NCBI GenBank assembly: GCA_019973155.2
Contig: BPQB01000001.1
Span: 1,116,001-1,180,000, forward strand
Length of the DNA stretch: 64,000 bases
Direction: 5' to 3'
From: Phanerochaete sordida
Lineage: Eukaryota; Basidiomycota; Agaricomycetes; Polyporales; Phanerochaetaceae
Shown: in pieces, positions 45,301 through 56,942 of the stretch
How the letters are laid out: each line of letters opens with the position of its first letter
Position numbering within the stretch: position 1 is the stretch's first letter
Program-made: the position numbers and the translations under genes
Notes under the pieces: generated by a model
Database searches by the model: none
Told to the model about the DNA's origin: nothing
The model's input: the letters and a program-made list of their open reading frames with translations, nothing else

Positions 45301-48300
45301 CCGCTGCCGAACCTCACGGACTCGCAGATCGTCGCCATGGCTGGCGGCCCGAACCTGCAGATCGAGGTGCTCGCGTCGGGCATGCGCGGCGCGCGGTCGG
45401 ACCCCGCAGACAGCGGCGCGAAGGCACCGTCACGCTTCGGCAAGGTCATCATCGAGTCCGGCCTCGCGCTCGCGCTGCTCGTCCAGATCGCGCAGCAGCG
45501 GCAGGCGTGCGTCTACCAGTCTGGGAACACGCACCTCAAGTCGCTTGCGAACCTCTTCGACATGGTGCGTCAACAAACACTGCCTGCAGACCGGGCTGTC
45601 TCTCACCGCCGCGTCCCCAGGTGCACGGCGTGTTGCTGCAATACATCGACTTCCTTACCACGCCGTCGATTGTCCCACCTGACGACTATGCGAAGAAGGT
45701 GCTGCCTTCGCTGGCCGACATGCACCTCAAGTATGGCATTTGCGTTCCCATTTGCATGCAGATCGTGCGGCCCACGCTGCATCGTGCGCTGCTGGTGCGT
45801 CCCACTCAAAGCCTTCATGCACGTGCGCCCGCTCATTGACCCTCCAGACCGCGGCGCTGGAAATGCAGAAGAAGGAGCGCGTCGCGAGCGAGGAGGCAGA
45901 GAAGCGACTCAAGGCCGCGCTGACGGCGAAGCGGGAGCCGACGACGACTTCGCGCACGGGCTCGCCTGCCGTCGCCGACGTGTCTACTTCCGCAGACCAA
46001 TCCGCTGAGGCGAAGTTGGTTACTTCTGCTGAAGACGTGACGATGGAAGGCGCCGACCAGGCAGAGCCTGCTCCCGCTCCGGAGGTAAGACTAACTCGCG
46101 AAGTGCGTGGTTCACGAGGCTTAGTATATCTGTAGAACCCCTGGCTTCCCCAGCTGTATGCGCTCTTCGACGACGTCAAGGCCATCGCTCCGCCGAACGT
46201 GAACGATTTGATTGGGTGTGTACACCGGCCACTTAACATTGCATGGCGCTGACACCTCGTAGCCCGGGCTTCTACGTGACGTTCTGGCAGCTCTCGACGT
46301 ACGATCTCGCGCCGCCGGCATTGAAGTACGAGGAGGAGACGACGAACCTACGCCGGATGAGCGCCGAGGCGGACCATGCGTACAACGCCGCGGAGAAGTC
46401 GGACTCCTGGTACGAGCGCGCCAACTCGTACAAGCACCGCGAACGGCGCAACCGCTACAACCACTTCATCGACGTCCTGCGGGGTGAGCTCAAGGAGCAG
46501 ACTGCTGCGCGTGCGTTCACGATCAAGCGGCTGGCCCGGGAGAAGCAGCATTGGTTCGCGCACAGTATGTACAATGCTGCTGGAGCGTGCTGTCCTCGCT
46601 GATGAAATTTGGCAGATCCCAAGGGCATACCACTCGCCGCCGCGATTGTCGAACACTGTCTCCATCCACGGGCTTTGCTCTCGCCCATGGACGCCGACTA
46701 CTGTGTGCAGCTCATCAAGGCCGTGCACTTGCAAGGCACACCGGGCTTCTCGACGCTCAACGTCTATGATAAGCTCCTGGGCGACCACGTGCGGGTGCTG
46801 ATTTTCTCTTGCAGCGAAGTCGAAGCTCGTAACTACGGTGAGTCGTGCGAGAGGCTTCGCAGCAGTCGGTCACTAACTTCTACGTAGGCCGCTTCCTCCT
46901 GGGTATCCTCGGTGACATCTCAAAGTGGCACCAGGACGAGCAGCTCTTCATGCAGGACAACCGCGTCAAGAGTGGCGGCAAAGTGTCGTATCTCCCTGGC
47001 TTCATGTTAACCTTCAGTGGGAGGGCCAATGTTGCCATCGACGACATCATCAAGTGGCAGCAGTTCCGTTCGGTCTGCAAGAAGTGGCATCGCAAGCTAG
47101 CCATAGTGAGTTCACTCTGTTTTATTGCAATTCTCTACGTACTCATATGTTTTCTCTTTTTCTTCTAGGCGTTCATCGACTGCATTGAGAGCGGGGAATT
47201 CATGCACGTCTACAACACCATCATCATATTGAAGGAACTTCTTCCGGTGTTCCCCGTCGCCTCAGTCAACGAAGGCTCGGGTAACGCCCTCGAGATTGCG
47301 ATGGAGAAGTTTTTGGAGCGGGAAGAGCGTGACGATTTGAAGATCCTTGGGCGGGCTTATGTCGCGAGTCTCAAGAAGCGGGAAGCGCATTGGAAATTGC
47401 CTGAGCGAGCTGTCAGAGTGCGCGGTCCTTTCAACATATTTTCTCTGCTGTCGTTGACCTTACCCTAGCCTACTGCCGCGACGACTTCCATGAAACCGAC
47501 GCCGAGCGCCACACCTGCACCTGCTGAGCGTCCTCGGCCGAGTGGACCCTCTACACCCGTCCCATCGACAAATGGTCGCCCGACTGCTGGTTCTACAGTT
47601 GCCCTGCCTACTGGCCCTCGCGCAGATACCGCACAGACTAATGGTTCCGCCGCCTCGAGTGCTGACAAGACGTCCCTGCCGGCTTCTACGAGGATCGCAA
47701 TAGAAAGGTACGGCACACCTCAGCTATGTTTGTTATCTTCCCGGTTGCTGAGACATGACATAGCATTCCTCGGCCGGAGGTTGTCAAAAGAGTCCGTCCT
47801 GACACCAGGAGCCCTGCTCCCAGGGTCAATGGAGAAGCGGAGTCGAAGGCGAATGGACCATCGAACGCAATGCAGGTGGACTCGCCCAACATTCCCCAGC
47901 GCCCTGCTACCTCAGCCGCGCCGCCCACTGGCCCAAGGAGAGACGAGCAAGGCATGCCACGGGGCGCCGCAGGTCCCGGTTCAGCCCTTCGTCCTGCTAG
48001 CCCCAGCATCCCTGCAGGCTCGCCCATACCTCGGAGCATCTCTCAAATGGAAGGCTCTCGCCCGTCCACACCAAGCAACTTGAGCCGCTCTGCCAGCAAT
48101 AAGGACCTGCTCCAGTCTCCCCGAATGGGCCCTGGTGACCTCAGAGGCCGTGGAGAGACCCAGACAATGCCTCCGCCTGTCAACCCCAGCCAGACGAGTT
48201 CTGCCCATGAACTGCGTGAAACCGCGAAGCAGACTCGCCCTCTGACTGATAAGCCTGAGGAGAAGCCTGCAAGGCCACCGCCAGTCGAGCCCCGTGGTCA

Positions 48301-49700
48301 ACAGGCCCCGCCTTCCGCTCCGGCCCCCCGTCGCCGCTCGCCATCGCCGTCAAGCAGACCAGGTACAAGGAACCCTAGTGTAGAGAGCCGCGCCAGTGGG
48401 GGTCGCTCTCGTGGCGCTACTGGCGACTCTGAACGCTCGGACGAGAAGCGGGACCGAGACACCCGCCACGAGTCCCGGCGGGACGTGCACCGCAGCAGCA
48501 GGAGCGCTCGCGAAGGCGACCGAGAGAAGGAGCCTGACCGCGAGAGGCGTGACAGGCACGGTGATAGGGAGCGGCCGCGGGACCGCGAGCGCGACCGTGA
48601 CAGGGAGAGGGAGCGTGACGGCCACCGCGACAGAGAGCGGGAGCGGGATCGCCACAGAGACTCTGACAGGGAGAGGGATCGCCATCGCAGAGACGAGAAG
48701 GACCGCGATAGGGAGTCCAGGAAGGACCGTGATAGCATTGGTCGGAGTATTCCCACCGGTCCCTCTTCTTCGAACCCTCCTGCTGTCGACGAGCGTGGTC
48801 TTCCTGTGCGACCGGATCCATCTCGTCGGCGGGAAGACGATGCTCTGGGCAAGCGGCGACGACCTACAGAAGACGAGGTAACTGTTCACTCATTTTTTTT
48901 CGCAGAAAATTGCTCACGCCGTCCCTACAGCCGGATCGCGCGTCCAAACGACCGTCGCGGAAAGAAAGTCATCATGAAGATCGCACTCGCAGACCTTCCG
49001 ATAAGGACAGGGACGACCGCGGTCGAGAGTCTGACAGACGGCGCAAGGAACGCGACCAGCCCGAAAGCGACGCACGGCCTCTCACGATCGACACAAAGGC
49101 AACGGACAAGCGGCCGCCAGACGGCCCTGCCTCGGCGTCTGCGCGATCTCTGCCCCCGACGACGCCTTCTGCGCCGCGCGCAATGGCGACTGGCGCCGAG
49201 TCGAAGGGCGGCAAGCCTGACTGGGACAGGCGGCCCCGCGACCAACCCCCGCGTGGCTCGCCCACTGGGCCGGGCCCGGCGCAGGCTGGGCAGGAGCCAC
49301 AGGCGTCCGGAGGAAGTTTGCGCTCGCGGATCACAGACAAGGAGCCGCGCCCCATCCCCTCGGGGCCCCGTGGAGACGCGTCGGCAGACCGTAAGCCTGA
49401 AGGAAGTTTGAACGCGCTGAAGGACGAAAGGGAAGGCAGCCGCAAGCGGGCGTCGTCTGGTGAGCAGTGTTTTGCGTTTTTGGCGACGAGCTTTGCTGAC
49501 AGCGGGGTGCAGAGCGCGAGACAGGTGACCCGTCGGCCGCCATGCACGACTCCAGTGCGCCGGCGAAACGACCTCGCATCAACCGCAATCGCTACCAGGG
49601 GCCGTCTGCCACTACATCTGCTGCCGCGTTCGCGAGGAAGTCGCTCATGGACACTGAGAAGAACGGGCGGGGAGGTCTTGGTCGTAGCTCGAAAGACTAG
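42358..49700 (+). CDS. THO2: THO complex subunit 2 (THO2/THOC2)
   Basis: The largest scaffold of the THO/TREX complex, which couples transcription to mRNP assembly and export. The start MNIVETVRGLIARWEEGGEA precedes the first intron (GTACGC...TTTCAG). Diagnostic helical segments: VAFGDILVDILWAIDVELDD, YKQNKFNLLREQSEGYSKLT, LSAIEQRAHASWERVVGLVG, LDPNRALDIILDVFSVHLMT, YLAAALLIREGFITLEDIYP, LLSVGALRPGLALLSKYPWI, LSKYPWIVDASPDIADLLLR, RIYLLPALSLVRGNAVCNVE, FLLGILGDISKWHQDEQLFM. The last 600 residues are disordered with a long Arg-Asp/Arg-Glu repeat and end KNGRGGLGRSSKD. More than ten exons, about 2,150-2,250 residues. The RE/RD tail resembles the RNA-binding C-terminal tail of THOC2. Confidence 0.9.
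48420..48735 (+). repeat. Arg-Asp/Arg-Glu low-complexity repeat in THO2
   Basis: About 100 codons of alternating Arg with Asp, Glu or His (for example RDRERDRDRERERDGHR). The underlying DNA is a degenerate GA-rich repeat (GACAGGGAGAGGG units). It is coding and in frame. Confidence 0.7.
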
Positions 49701-51322
49701 CTTGTGTAGCCCTGTCACTGATTTTCTGGACTGTCGTTGTACTATAAGTCGTGCCTGCTGTCTAGTGCTCACCACTCTTTACTCATATGCTGTGCAATGT
49801 CAGGCATTGCAAACAGAGTTGCAGAGACAGGCAGGCGGGCAGAGACCGACCGACTGCGCGACGCGAGGTGTTTCTAAACTGGGACGCGACCAACTCTCTT
49901 CTAAACCGTCATGACCGCTCGCTTGCGCCTGGCACATGACCTCTTATTATCGCACTCCACCAGCGACCTTGTGGACGCTGCGTCCGTTTGCGGCCCGGTG
50001 TCCTGCGACAAAAAGAGCGCGAGGTAAGAGACGGTCACGACATGGGCCTCGGATGCAACGATATCTGCAAATCGATTACCCCTCCCGCCTCCCTGGTCTT
50101 CCATGCATTCCAGGTGCATTCCAGTGAGGTAAGATGCGCTCAGCGCAACGGGCGCGGGCATGTCGCGAGGGCTTGCATGTGAGCAAGGCCGATCAGCTTT
50201 TTTGTACGTGCCACTTCATCTTCGACAGGGCTCGAGTGTCCAGTGACTCACTCACTCTCGGTAGGTTATCCTTTGCGACGTCTCGTTGAGAGGAATTTTA
50301 ATGAGCGTCGATACGCCTCTGGGCATGCATACCCATGCGAGCCCTTATGGGTCCGAAACCTGTGACCCATTATTTCTGATGGATGCATATACTCAGGTTT
50401 CTCTCTCTCCCGCTCCGTGCTTTGCATGGCTGCTCCGCGCCTGGTTCGGGCAACCTAGTGACACTGTGGTTATGCTCACTGCCATTTGATCTTCCAGACT
50501 GACACTTTTTGGGAGAACGACTTGCAGCCTCTTGCAGCCTCCACGTCTTGCTGTGCTCGCCAAGCCCTGAACAATCACCTCAACTCCCTATGCATCTGAA
50601 ACCGCAGCCACGGTAGCCATACGCCATGCCAACAGCATCGCCTACAAACTTGCATACGTTTGTTCTCGTTCTCGGACTGTATACCCGCGAAAAGCAAGTA
50701 GCCGCGCGTCACACGGCGGGCACGGTTGTGATGCTTTTACGGTGCCGCCCGCCCATCACCTTCCTCGTGCTGCCGACTCCCCATTACAGCCGATCGGACA
50801 GAGCCCACAGACCAGGTGACGCGGCGCACATACGTTCTTTTCGCGACTGCACCCGCTGGACGCCTGAAGAGCATTCTTGACGAAAGGTCCAGCCGTGTAT
50901 TGGAAAGACTCGCCACGGACAAATGGACCAAAAGCGGCGAACAGACGACCCAGGGTGGACGCGACGGAGAACGTTTTGTCCAGGCCAAAAAATTGGCATG
51001 CAGGTAATTGCTTCTACATAACCCTGAGCAGAACTGACAGATGCGACGACTAGTGCTGCTTCTGTGCGTGCCGATAAATTGGAAGGCGAGCACGATGCCG
51101 CGAAGGGCCATTACATAACACGGAGAGTACGAGGCTCGCTCACTGCTCCGCACCCTGAGTAGGTGATGGAGTTGCTCACGGGGTGATGTTCTCCATGGCT
51201 GTTTTGATGAACTCCGTTTCTCCATCTGCTTCTCAGCGCTCCTGCTCTCAATGTTCGTTTCTGAGCCGGTATAAGAAGTGGAGGTGCGGAATAATCTCGC
51301 TCATCGGTTCGCGTCGCTCACC
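49701..51322. other. Long intergenic region
   Basis: A 1.62-kb spacer between THO2 and the GH3 gene. No open frame resembles a protein family, and I find no tRNA box pattern or repeat. A TATAAGAA at 51270-51277, 46-53 bp before the GH3 ATG, is a plausible TATA box. It may also hold the THO2 3' UTR. Confidence 0.4.
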
Positions 51323-54300
51323 ATGAAGCTCTCCACAGGTCTACGCGTCGCGTACGGCCTCGTCCAGCTCGCGATTCTTGTCGATGCCGCTCCTTCAGGC
51401 TCCCTCCCTGCCAGCTCGCTGAGCAGCGCGGTGTCTAGCGCCCTCCCAAGCGCGACGCCTAGCCTCAGTTCGGTGCTAACCTCACTTAGCTCCGCTGCCC
51501 CCTCCTCCGTCGCGTCGTCCGCGTCGGTTTCTTCCGCGCCGCCCTCGTCCGTCTCCGCGTCGCTGTCAACCATTCTTTCTTCTGCGGCGTCCTCGGCCTC
51601 GGCGTCGCTATCAACAGCGTCCGCCTCCGTATCCTCGGCGCTGTCGTCCGCACCAACCTCCGCGGCGTCTTCCTTGATCAGCAGCACGTCTGCCTTGAGT
51701 TCTGTCCCTACATCGTTCTCGGCCTCTTCTGCCGCGTCGGCCAATGCCACGCTTTCGACGTCATTCATCTCGGCGCCCACTGGATCTCCCACATTCAACA
51801 CGGGAACGGGCACAGAGACCGGTGAGTGCGCGATTTGAAAGCCAAGGGTCCGCCTCGTGGCATGTTTCGTCCTTTGCTTTTATCCTTCACCACCCTCTCC
51901 GCTACCCGCTCTTTGCTTTCCTTCCGCCACCTTTCCTTTCACACGGCGCGGGCACCGTTCATGACGTCGGTGACCCATGTGATCGCGCTGCTCTTGCTCT
52001 GGGCGCTCTGCGCCGAGCCGGCGGCCGCCTGGTACCACTGGCACTGGCATCACCACTTTGCTCACTGCGGTACGTTACAGGCATCATCACCATCCCGATA
52101 TCGCCAGTGTCATTCACACCGTTCCCCGTGCCCACCGACACACCTGTCTCCGGTGTATTCGTCGAGACAGAGCCCTCGAACCCGCCTGCCCCGCACCAGG
52201 CGCCCGGCCTCGGCGGCCCTGTCCCCGACTTTGGGCGCGCATGGAGCTCCGCGAAGTCTAAGGCCACGGCCGAGCTCACGTCGTGGTCCCTCGAGGAGAA
52301 GGTTAACCTCACCACCGGCGTCGGCTGGATGGGCGGTCGATGCGTCGGTAATATACCTGCCATCGCTGGCAAGTTCCCGGGCCTTTGCCTTGAGGTGAGG
52401 CGCAGCAGATGTCTTATCGTACGGCATCCGTAGACTTATCATACTTCTTAGGACTCTCCTCTTGGCGTCCGATTCGCAGACTTTGTTACTGCATTCCCTA
52501 CTGGTATCTCCGCGGCCGCGACGTAAGATGCGATGACCGCTCAAATAAATTCCAAGTATACTCACGAATTTTCCGCAGATGGAACCGGACCCTGATACGC
52601 CTCCGTGGCCTATTCATGGGTCGTGAGCACAAGGGCAAGGGTGTCAACGTCGCTCTGGGTCCGATGATGAACCTGGGGTAATTAAAGAATCTCGCTTATC
52701 GGTCCTCATCTAACAGCGTTTCCAGTCGCGTTGCCCAAGGCGGTCGCAACTGGGAAGGCTTCGGCGCGGATCCTTTCCTTTCCGGCGAGGCTGCCTACGA
52801 GACCATCCTCGGCATGCAGGAGGGCGGTGTTCAGGCCTGCGCTAAGCACTACATCAACAAGTATGTTCTTCCTCTCTTCGTCATCGTGCGCGTAATTGAT
52901 GGGCCTCCAGCGAGCAAGAGCACAAGCGTACCCAGGAGTCCTCCAACGTCGACGACAGGACCCAGCATGAGCTCTATGCGCACCCCTTCATGCGCAGTGT
53001 CATGGCCGGCGTTGCCTCGGTTATGTGCAGCTACAGTTCGTCAATCTGACCTGACAAGGATTTCTTCAGCTGATCTTTGTCTCGTAGACTTGGTCAACGA
53101 CACCTACGCTTGCGAGAATGACAAGATGCTCAACGACGTCATGAAGCGCGAGTTCGGTTTCCAGGGCTACATCATGTCCGATTGGAGTGCCCAGCATTCG
53201 ACCATGAGCGCTGTGGCTGGACTTGATGTGAGTACTGGTATCCTACAGTCAGAGCACCATTCACTGAGCCTGGTATCAGATGACCATGCCCGGAGACATC
53301 ACCTTCAACTCTGGTACCTCGTGGTTCGGCCAGAACTTAACCGACTTTGTGAACAACGGGACTATTGCTGCGTCTCGTGTCGATGATATGGCTACGCGCA
53401 TCCTCGCCTCTTGGTTCCTGCTTCACCAGGACGACTCAGACTACCCAACCAGTCAGTTCTGTGCACGGTGATACTATAACTCAGCTGATCAATATTCATC
53501 CACAGCGAACTTCAACGCATTCTTCCCTCTCGACGAGGCCACAAACTCGCACCTTGACGTGCAGGAGGACCATTTCAAGGTCGTGCGCGAAATCGGTGCG
53601 GCCGGCTCGGTGCTGCTGAAGAACGAGGGCGCGCTGCCGCTGCTCAAGCCGCGCAGCATTGCGATCATCGGCAACGACTCCGGGCCGTCGATCTACGGGC
53701 CCAACGGCTTCAGCGACCGGCAGGGCGACGACGGCGTACTCGCGATGGGCTGGGGCTCCGGCACGGCACAGTTCCCGTACCTGATCGACCCGCTGTCTGC
53801 GATACAGAACCGCGCGATCAAGGACCACACGCTCGTCACCTGGTGGAGGAGCAACTTTGACCTACCTGGCGTCGCGGCAACTGTCCAGCAGCAGTCGGCC
53901 GCCGTAAGTGCTATGTTCGCGTTGCTGAGATATTGGTATTGACGAGAGATGTGCCAGATTGTCTTCGTCAACGCCGACTCCGGCGAAGACTACATCACTG
54001 TTGACGGCAATGAGGGCGACCGGTAAGTCTCCGTGTTTCACCTGTTGTTCCTGCGGCTAACTCCCTATGCAGCAAGAACCTGACCCTGTGGCAGAACGCG
54101 GATGCTCTCATCACCACCGTCGCCAACAACAATAACAACACGATCGTCGTCGTGCACTCCGTCGGGCCCGCCATCGTCGAGCCTTGGATTGACCATCCCA
54201 ACGTCACCGCACTCATTTGGGCTGGTATTCCTGGCCAGGAAGCCGGCAACTCCATCAGAGATGTTCTGTACGGCGACTACAACCCCTCTGGTCGCCTGCC

Positions 54301-55027
54301 CTACACCATCGCTAAGAGCCCATCCGACTACCCTACGCAGCTCATCACCGGCGGCGGTCCGAACGATATCCTCAGTATTCCGTACACGGAGGGCCTCTTC
54401 ATTGACTACCGCCACTTTGACGCTGTGAGTGCTGCGCTTCCGGTGCGGTGCGTAATGAATCGCTGACGCTGTGCGTGTAGAACAATATCGAGCCGCGCTT
54501 CGAGTTTGGCTTCGGGCTGAGCTACACGACCTTCAAATACTCGAATTTGTGGACGACGATCATCCCGCAGCACGACCCGACTTCGTCCGCGCTCGAGGCG
54601 GCGTGGCTGGCGGGCAAAGCGACACCGATCGCCGAGGGCTCGACAACGGCGCTCTGGCTCCACCGTCCGCTCGTGCAGGTCACCTTTGACGTGCAAAACA
54701 CCGGGCCTGTGACCGGGTCGGAGGTAAGCTCGGAAATGACTGCGTCATGGAGGCAATGTGCTGACGCGATTGCTTGCGCCGCAGATCCCCCAGTTGTACA
54801 TACATCACCCTGCGTCCGCAGGAGAGCCGCCATCATTGCTGAAGGGGTTCACCGACGTGCGGCTGCACAAGGGCCAGAAAACGACGGTGACGCTGACGTT
54901 GTCGCGCTACGACTTGTCGTTCTGGGACACGGTCGCGCAGGGCTGGGTGAAGCCACAGGGGAAGATCACGTTCTCTGTCGGCGCGAGCAGCAGGGACTTT
55001 AGGCTGGCTGGGACGATCCCGCTTTGA
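51323..55027 (+). CDS. Beta-glucosidase, GH3 family, with Ser-rich N-terminal stalk
   Basis: A secreted exo-acting glucosidase, likely in cellobiose breakdown. A signal peptide ([20 protein letters not shown]) precedes about 145 residues of Ser/Ala/Pro-rich linker. After intron 51822-52080 come [15 protein letters not shown], the GH3 domain ([65 protein letters not shown]) and the nucleophile motif [17 protein letters not shown] with the Asp of SDW. The C-terminal part has [37 protein letters not shown] and [12 protein letters not shown], then a fibronectin-III-like end ([20 protein letters not shown]). About 12 exons. The activity is inferred from the family and the conserved nucleophile. 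Confidence 0.92.
51961..52069 (+). other. Possible alternative first exon of the GH3 gene
   Basis: Inside the 259-nt first intron an ATG starts 36 codons: a signal-peptide-like [20 protein letters not shown], then [16 protein letters not shown], His/Trp rich. One base after TGC a GTACGT donor follows, and splicing to the acceptor at 52107 (intron of 38 nt) would continue exactly into the GH3 frame ([12 protein letters not shown]). The intron is at the low limit of size, so this is only a hypothesis. Confidence 0.25.
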
Positions 55028-55350
55028 ACGATGGCATCCCCATCCCCAGACACTCATTGACACTTTTCCTTACATAAAAGTGGGACTACTGATAGGACTT
55101 TCTTCTGGACTTTTCCTGTGTAGTAGAGTCGCACGAGATGATACCCACGAGACCAGGTTTTGTGGACAATCAGAGGGCCGAAAGAGGGCTAGGATCTGCA
55201 TCATGAGAAGGGGTTACGTAAGCGCTCGCGGTGGTGGGCGGGGGATATGAACAGGCCTCTGCTCGCTCTCGGGCTCTTTGCCAGACCCCCCACGCTCGTT
55301 GCCCGCGCTGTCGTCCTCCGCGCGCCCCCCGCTCTCTGTGCCCTAGGAAC

Positions 55351-55837
55351 ATGATGCTCGCCATGTTCCTCGTCTCTCTCGTCGCCGCCCTCGTCCTCTG
55401 CTGCCTGCTTTTTCCCTCCATGTGGGCGACCATGGCGTGCGACGAGCTCCTCGACGCGCACGAAGCCGGCCTGGCATTGGTGTCCACCCGTGAGTCGCCC
55501 GCGCACCCCCGCCCGATGGTGCACACGCTCACCGCGGCCGTACGGCGCCCCCGCAGGCAACCCCGTGCGCGAGACCGGGCCACCCGCTTGCATGGCGAAG
55601 CTGATCATGTTGAGGCACAAGGTGCGTCCGCTCCGGCTTCCCCGCATGCGCAGCCAGTGCTCAGCCTCTCTCCATCTCCCCGCCCGAACACAGATCAACC
55701 AGACCAGCTCGAAGCGACGCTGCAATACGTCCCATGCACGTCAAGCGGTGTTCACCTACAACATTGCCCCCGCACGTCCAGCCCGCAACAGTTCCTGGCG
55801 GTTCGGACGCGCGTACGGCAAGCAATCCTTCTACTGA
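55351..55837 (+). CDS. Small membrane protein, unknown
   Basis: Three short exons would encode about 120 residues. The first has an N-terminal hydrophobic helix (MLAMFLVSLVAALVLCCLLF) followed by ACDELLDAHEAGLALVSTR. Splicing at GTGAGT...CGCAG and GTGCGT...ACACAG leads to NPVRETGPPACMAKLIMLRH and INQTSSKRRCNTSHARQAVF, ending RFGRAYGKQSFY. The tail is basic and Cys-containing. No family recognised. The gene model depends on two splice joins. Confidence 0.5.
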
Positions 55838-56299
55838 AGACACCCACCACCACCATACGAAACAAACCCCACTGCTGTAGAATCTATGATATGATCTGGG
55901 ACGCTGGAGAGACGTTTGGATGGACGAGATAATGATTGACGATAATTCGTAATTTCAGGAACTTCATTTGCGTGGGTTCGACTTGTATATACCCCTTTAC
56001 AGCCTTAATACCGCACGATTTGTTGACATGCCTATGCTGAACTCCTCGTCGTGTGCCTCTGCAACTCTCTCGACTCGGTGCGGTGACACCGCGGTTATTA
56101 CAAAGTGTGATCCCGACGACCGTCCTCGGAGCAGCATACCGAGCTCGGAGGTCCCCCCCTGTCCGGCTGAGATGTTCTTGAACATCGTTCCTGAATGCCC
56201 CACGGCGAGCGGTTGCGACGGTTCACTATGGGCTCAGGAAGGCAAGCTCGGCCGAACCAGGACTCACCGTAATTGAATGAACAGCGTCCTCTGCGCCAC
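55838..56299. other. Convergent intergenic region
   Basis: A 462-bp spacer between the small membrane protein gene and the end of NAA38. No gene or element recognised. Confidence 0.35.
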
Positions 56300-56719
56300 C
56301 TACGTGTACAGGCCGTCGTCTGCGTCCTCGTACGTCTCGACAATGCCGCGCAGGCCTACCGCGGGGTCGACGTCGACGGTGCGCCCGCGGCTGTTCTGCG
56401 CCTCGACGCTCAGGACGAGGCGCCACGGCACGAGCACGAGCCCGACGAAGCGGCCGCCGGGGTTCGCGTGCTGCGGCGGCGCGAAGCGGAACTCGTCCGT
56501 GTTCACGAGCAGGATGTTCAGCAGCGCGTCCGTGCCTGCGAACGAGCCGAGGAAGACTCGCCCATCGCGGATCGTGACGCGGAGCGTGTGGTTGAGGAGC
56601 CCTTTGAGACGCGCGACCGCAGGCGTGTCCCCGGTGTCCGCGTCGAGCTTCAGCGAGACGTCGATGCGCTCTGGCAGCGTCGACGAGGCCGCTGCTGTTG
56701 CTTCTGCGGTCGATAACAT
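56300..56719 (-). CDS. NAA38: NatC N-alpha-acetyltransferase auxiliary subunit NAA38 (LSMD1/Mak31-like)
   Basis: A single-exon Sm-fold protein of 139 residues. After a Ser/Ala-rich start comes RLKGLLNHTLRVTIRDGRVF, then LGSFAGTDALLNILLVNTDE (Sm1-like) and the Sm2-like VGLVLVPWRLVLSVEAQNSR. The long spacing between the Sm1 and Sm2 parts and the absence of an IRGxN loop fit NAA38 more than a canonical Sm or LSm ring protein. NAA38 forms NatC with Naa30 and Naa35 and acetylates N-termini such as Met-Leu. A stray LSm family member is the alternative. Confidence 0.75.
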   Translation of the reverse strand: MLSTAEATAAASSTLPERIDVSLKLDADTGDTPAVARLKGLLNHTLRVTIRDGRVFLGSFAGTDALLNILLVNTDEFRFAPPQHANPGGRFVGLVLVPWRLVLSVEAQNSRGRTVDVDPAVGLRGIVETYEDADDGLYT

Positions 56720-56942
56720 GGCGGTCGGCGCGAACGAGGTGAAGCTAATTAGACGCGCCTGGCGCGGGGACCAAGATGGTGGCTATATTGGCGGCAGATG
56801 GTACATCGACATACATGGCTAGTGTACAAAGCGATTAAGATATATGGTGGGCATATGTAGGAGAGCATAGGTATAGTAGTGGTACACACAACCCGAGTGG
56901 AATCCATAGACATCACACGATCAAGAGAAGAGATGCAGTCCG

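Noticed and set aside
48420..48735. GA-rich tandem repeat as a mobile or satellite element
   Set aside because: It is in frame within THO2 and codes for the expected RE/RD-rich tail.
49701..51322. Possible tRNA or small RNA in the long spacer
   Set aside because: A GGTTCGGGCAACC string near 50443 resembles a B box, but there is no matching A box or acceptor stem at the right distance.
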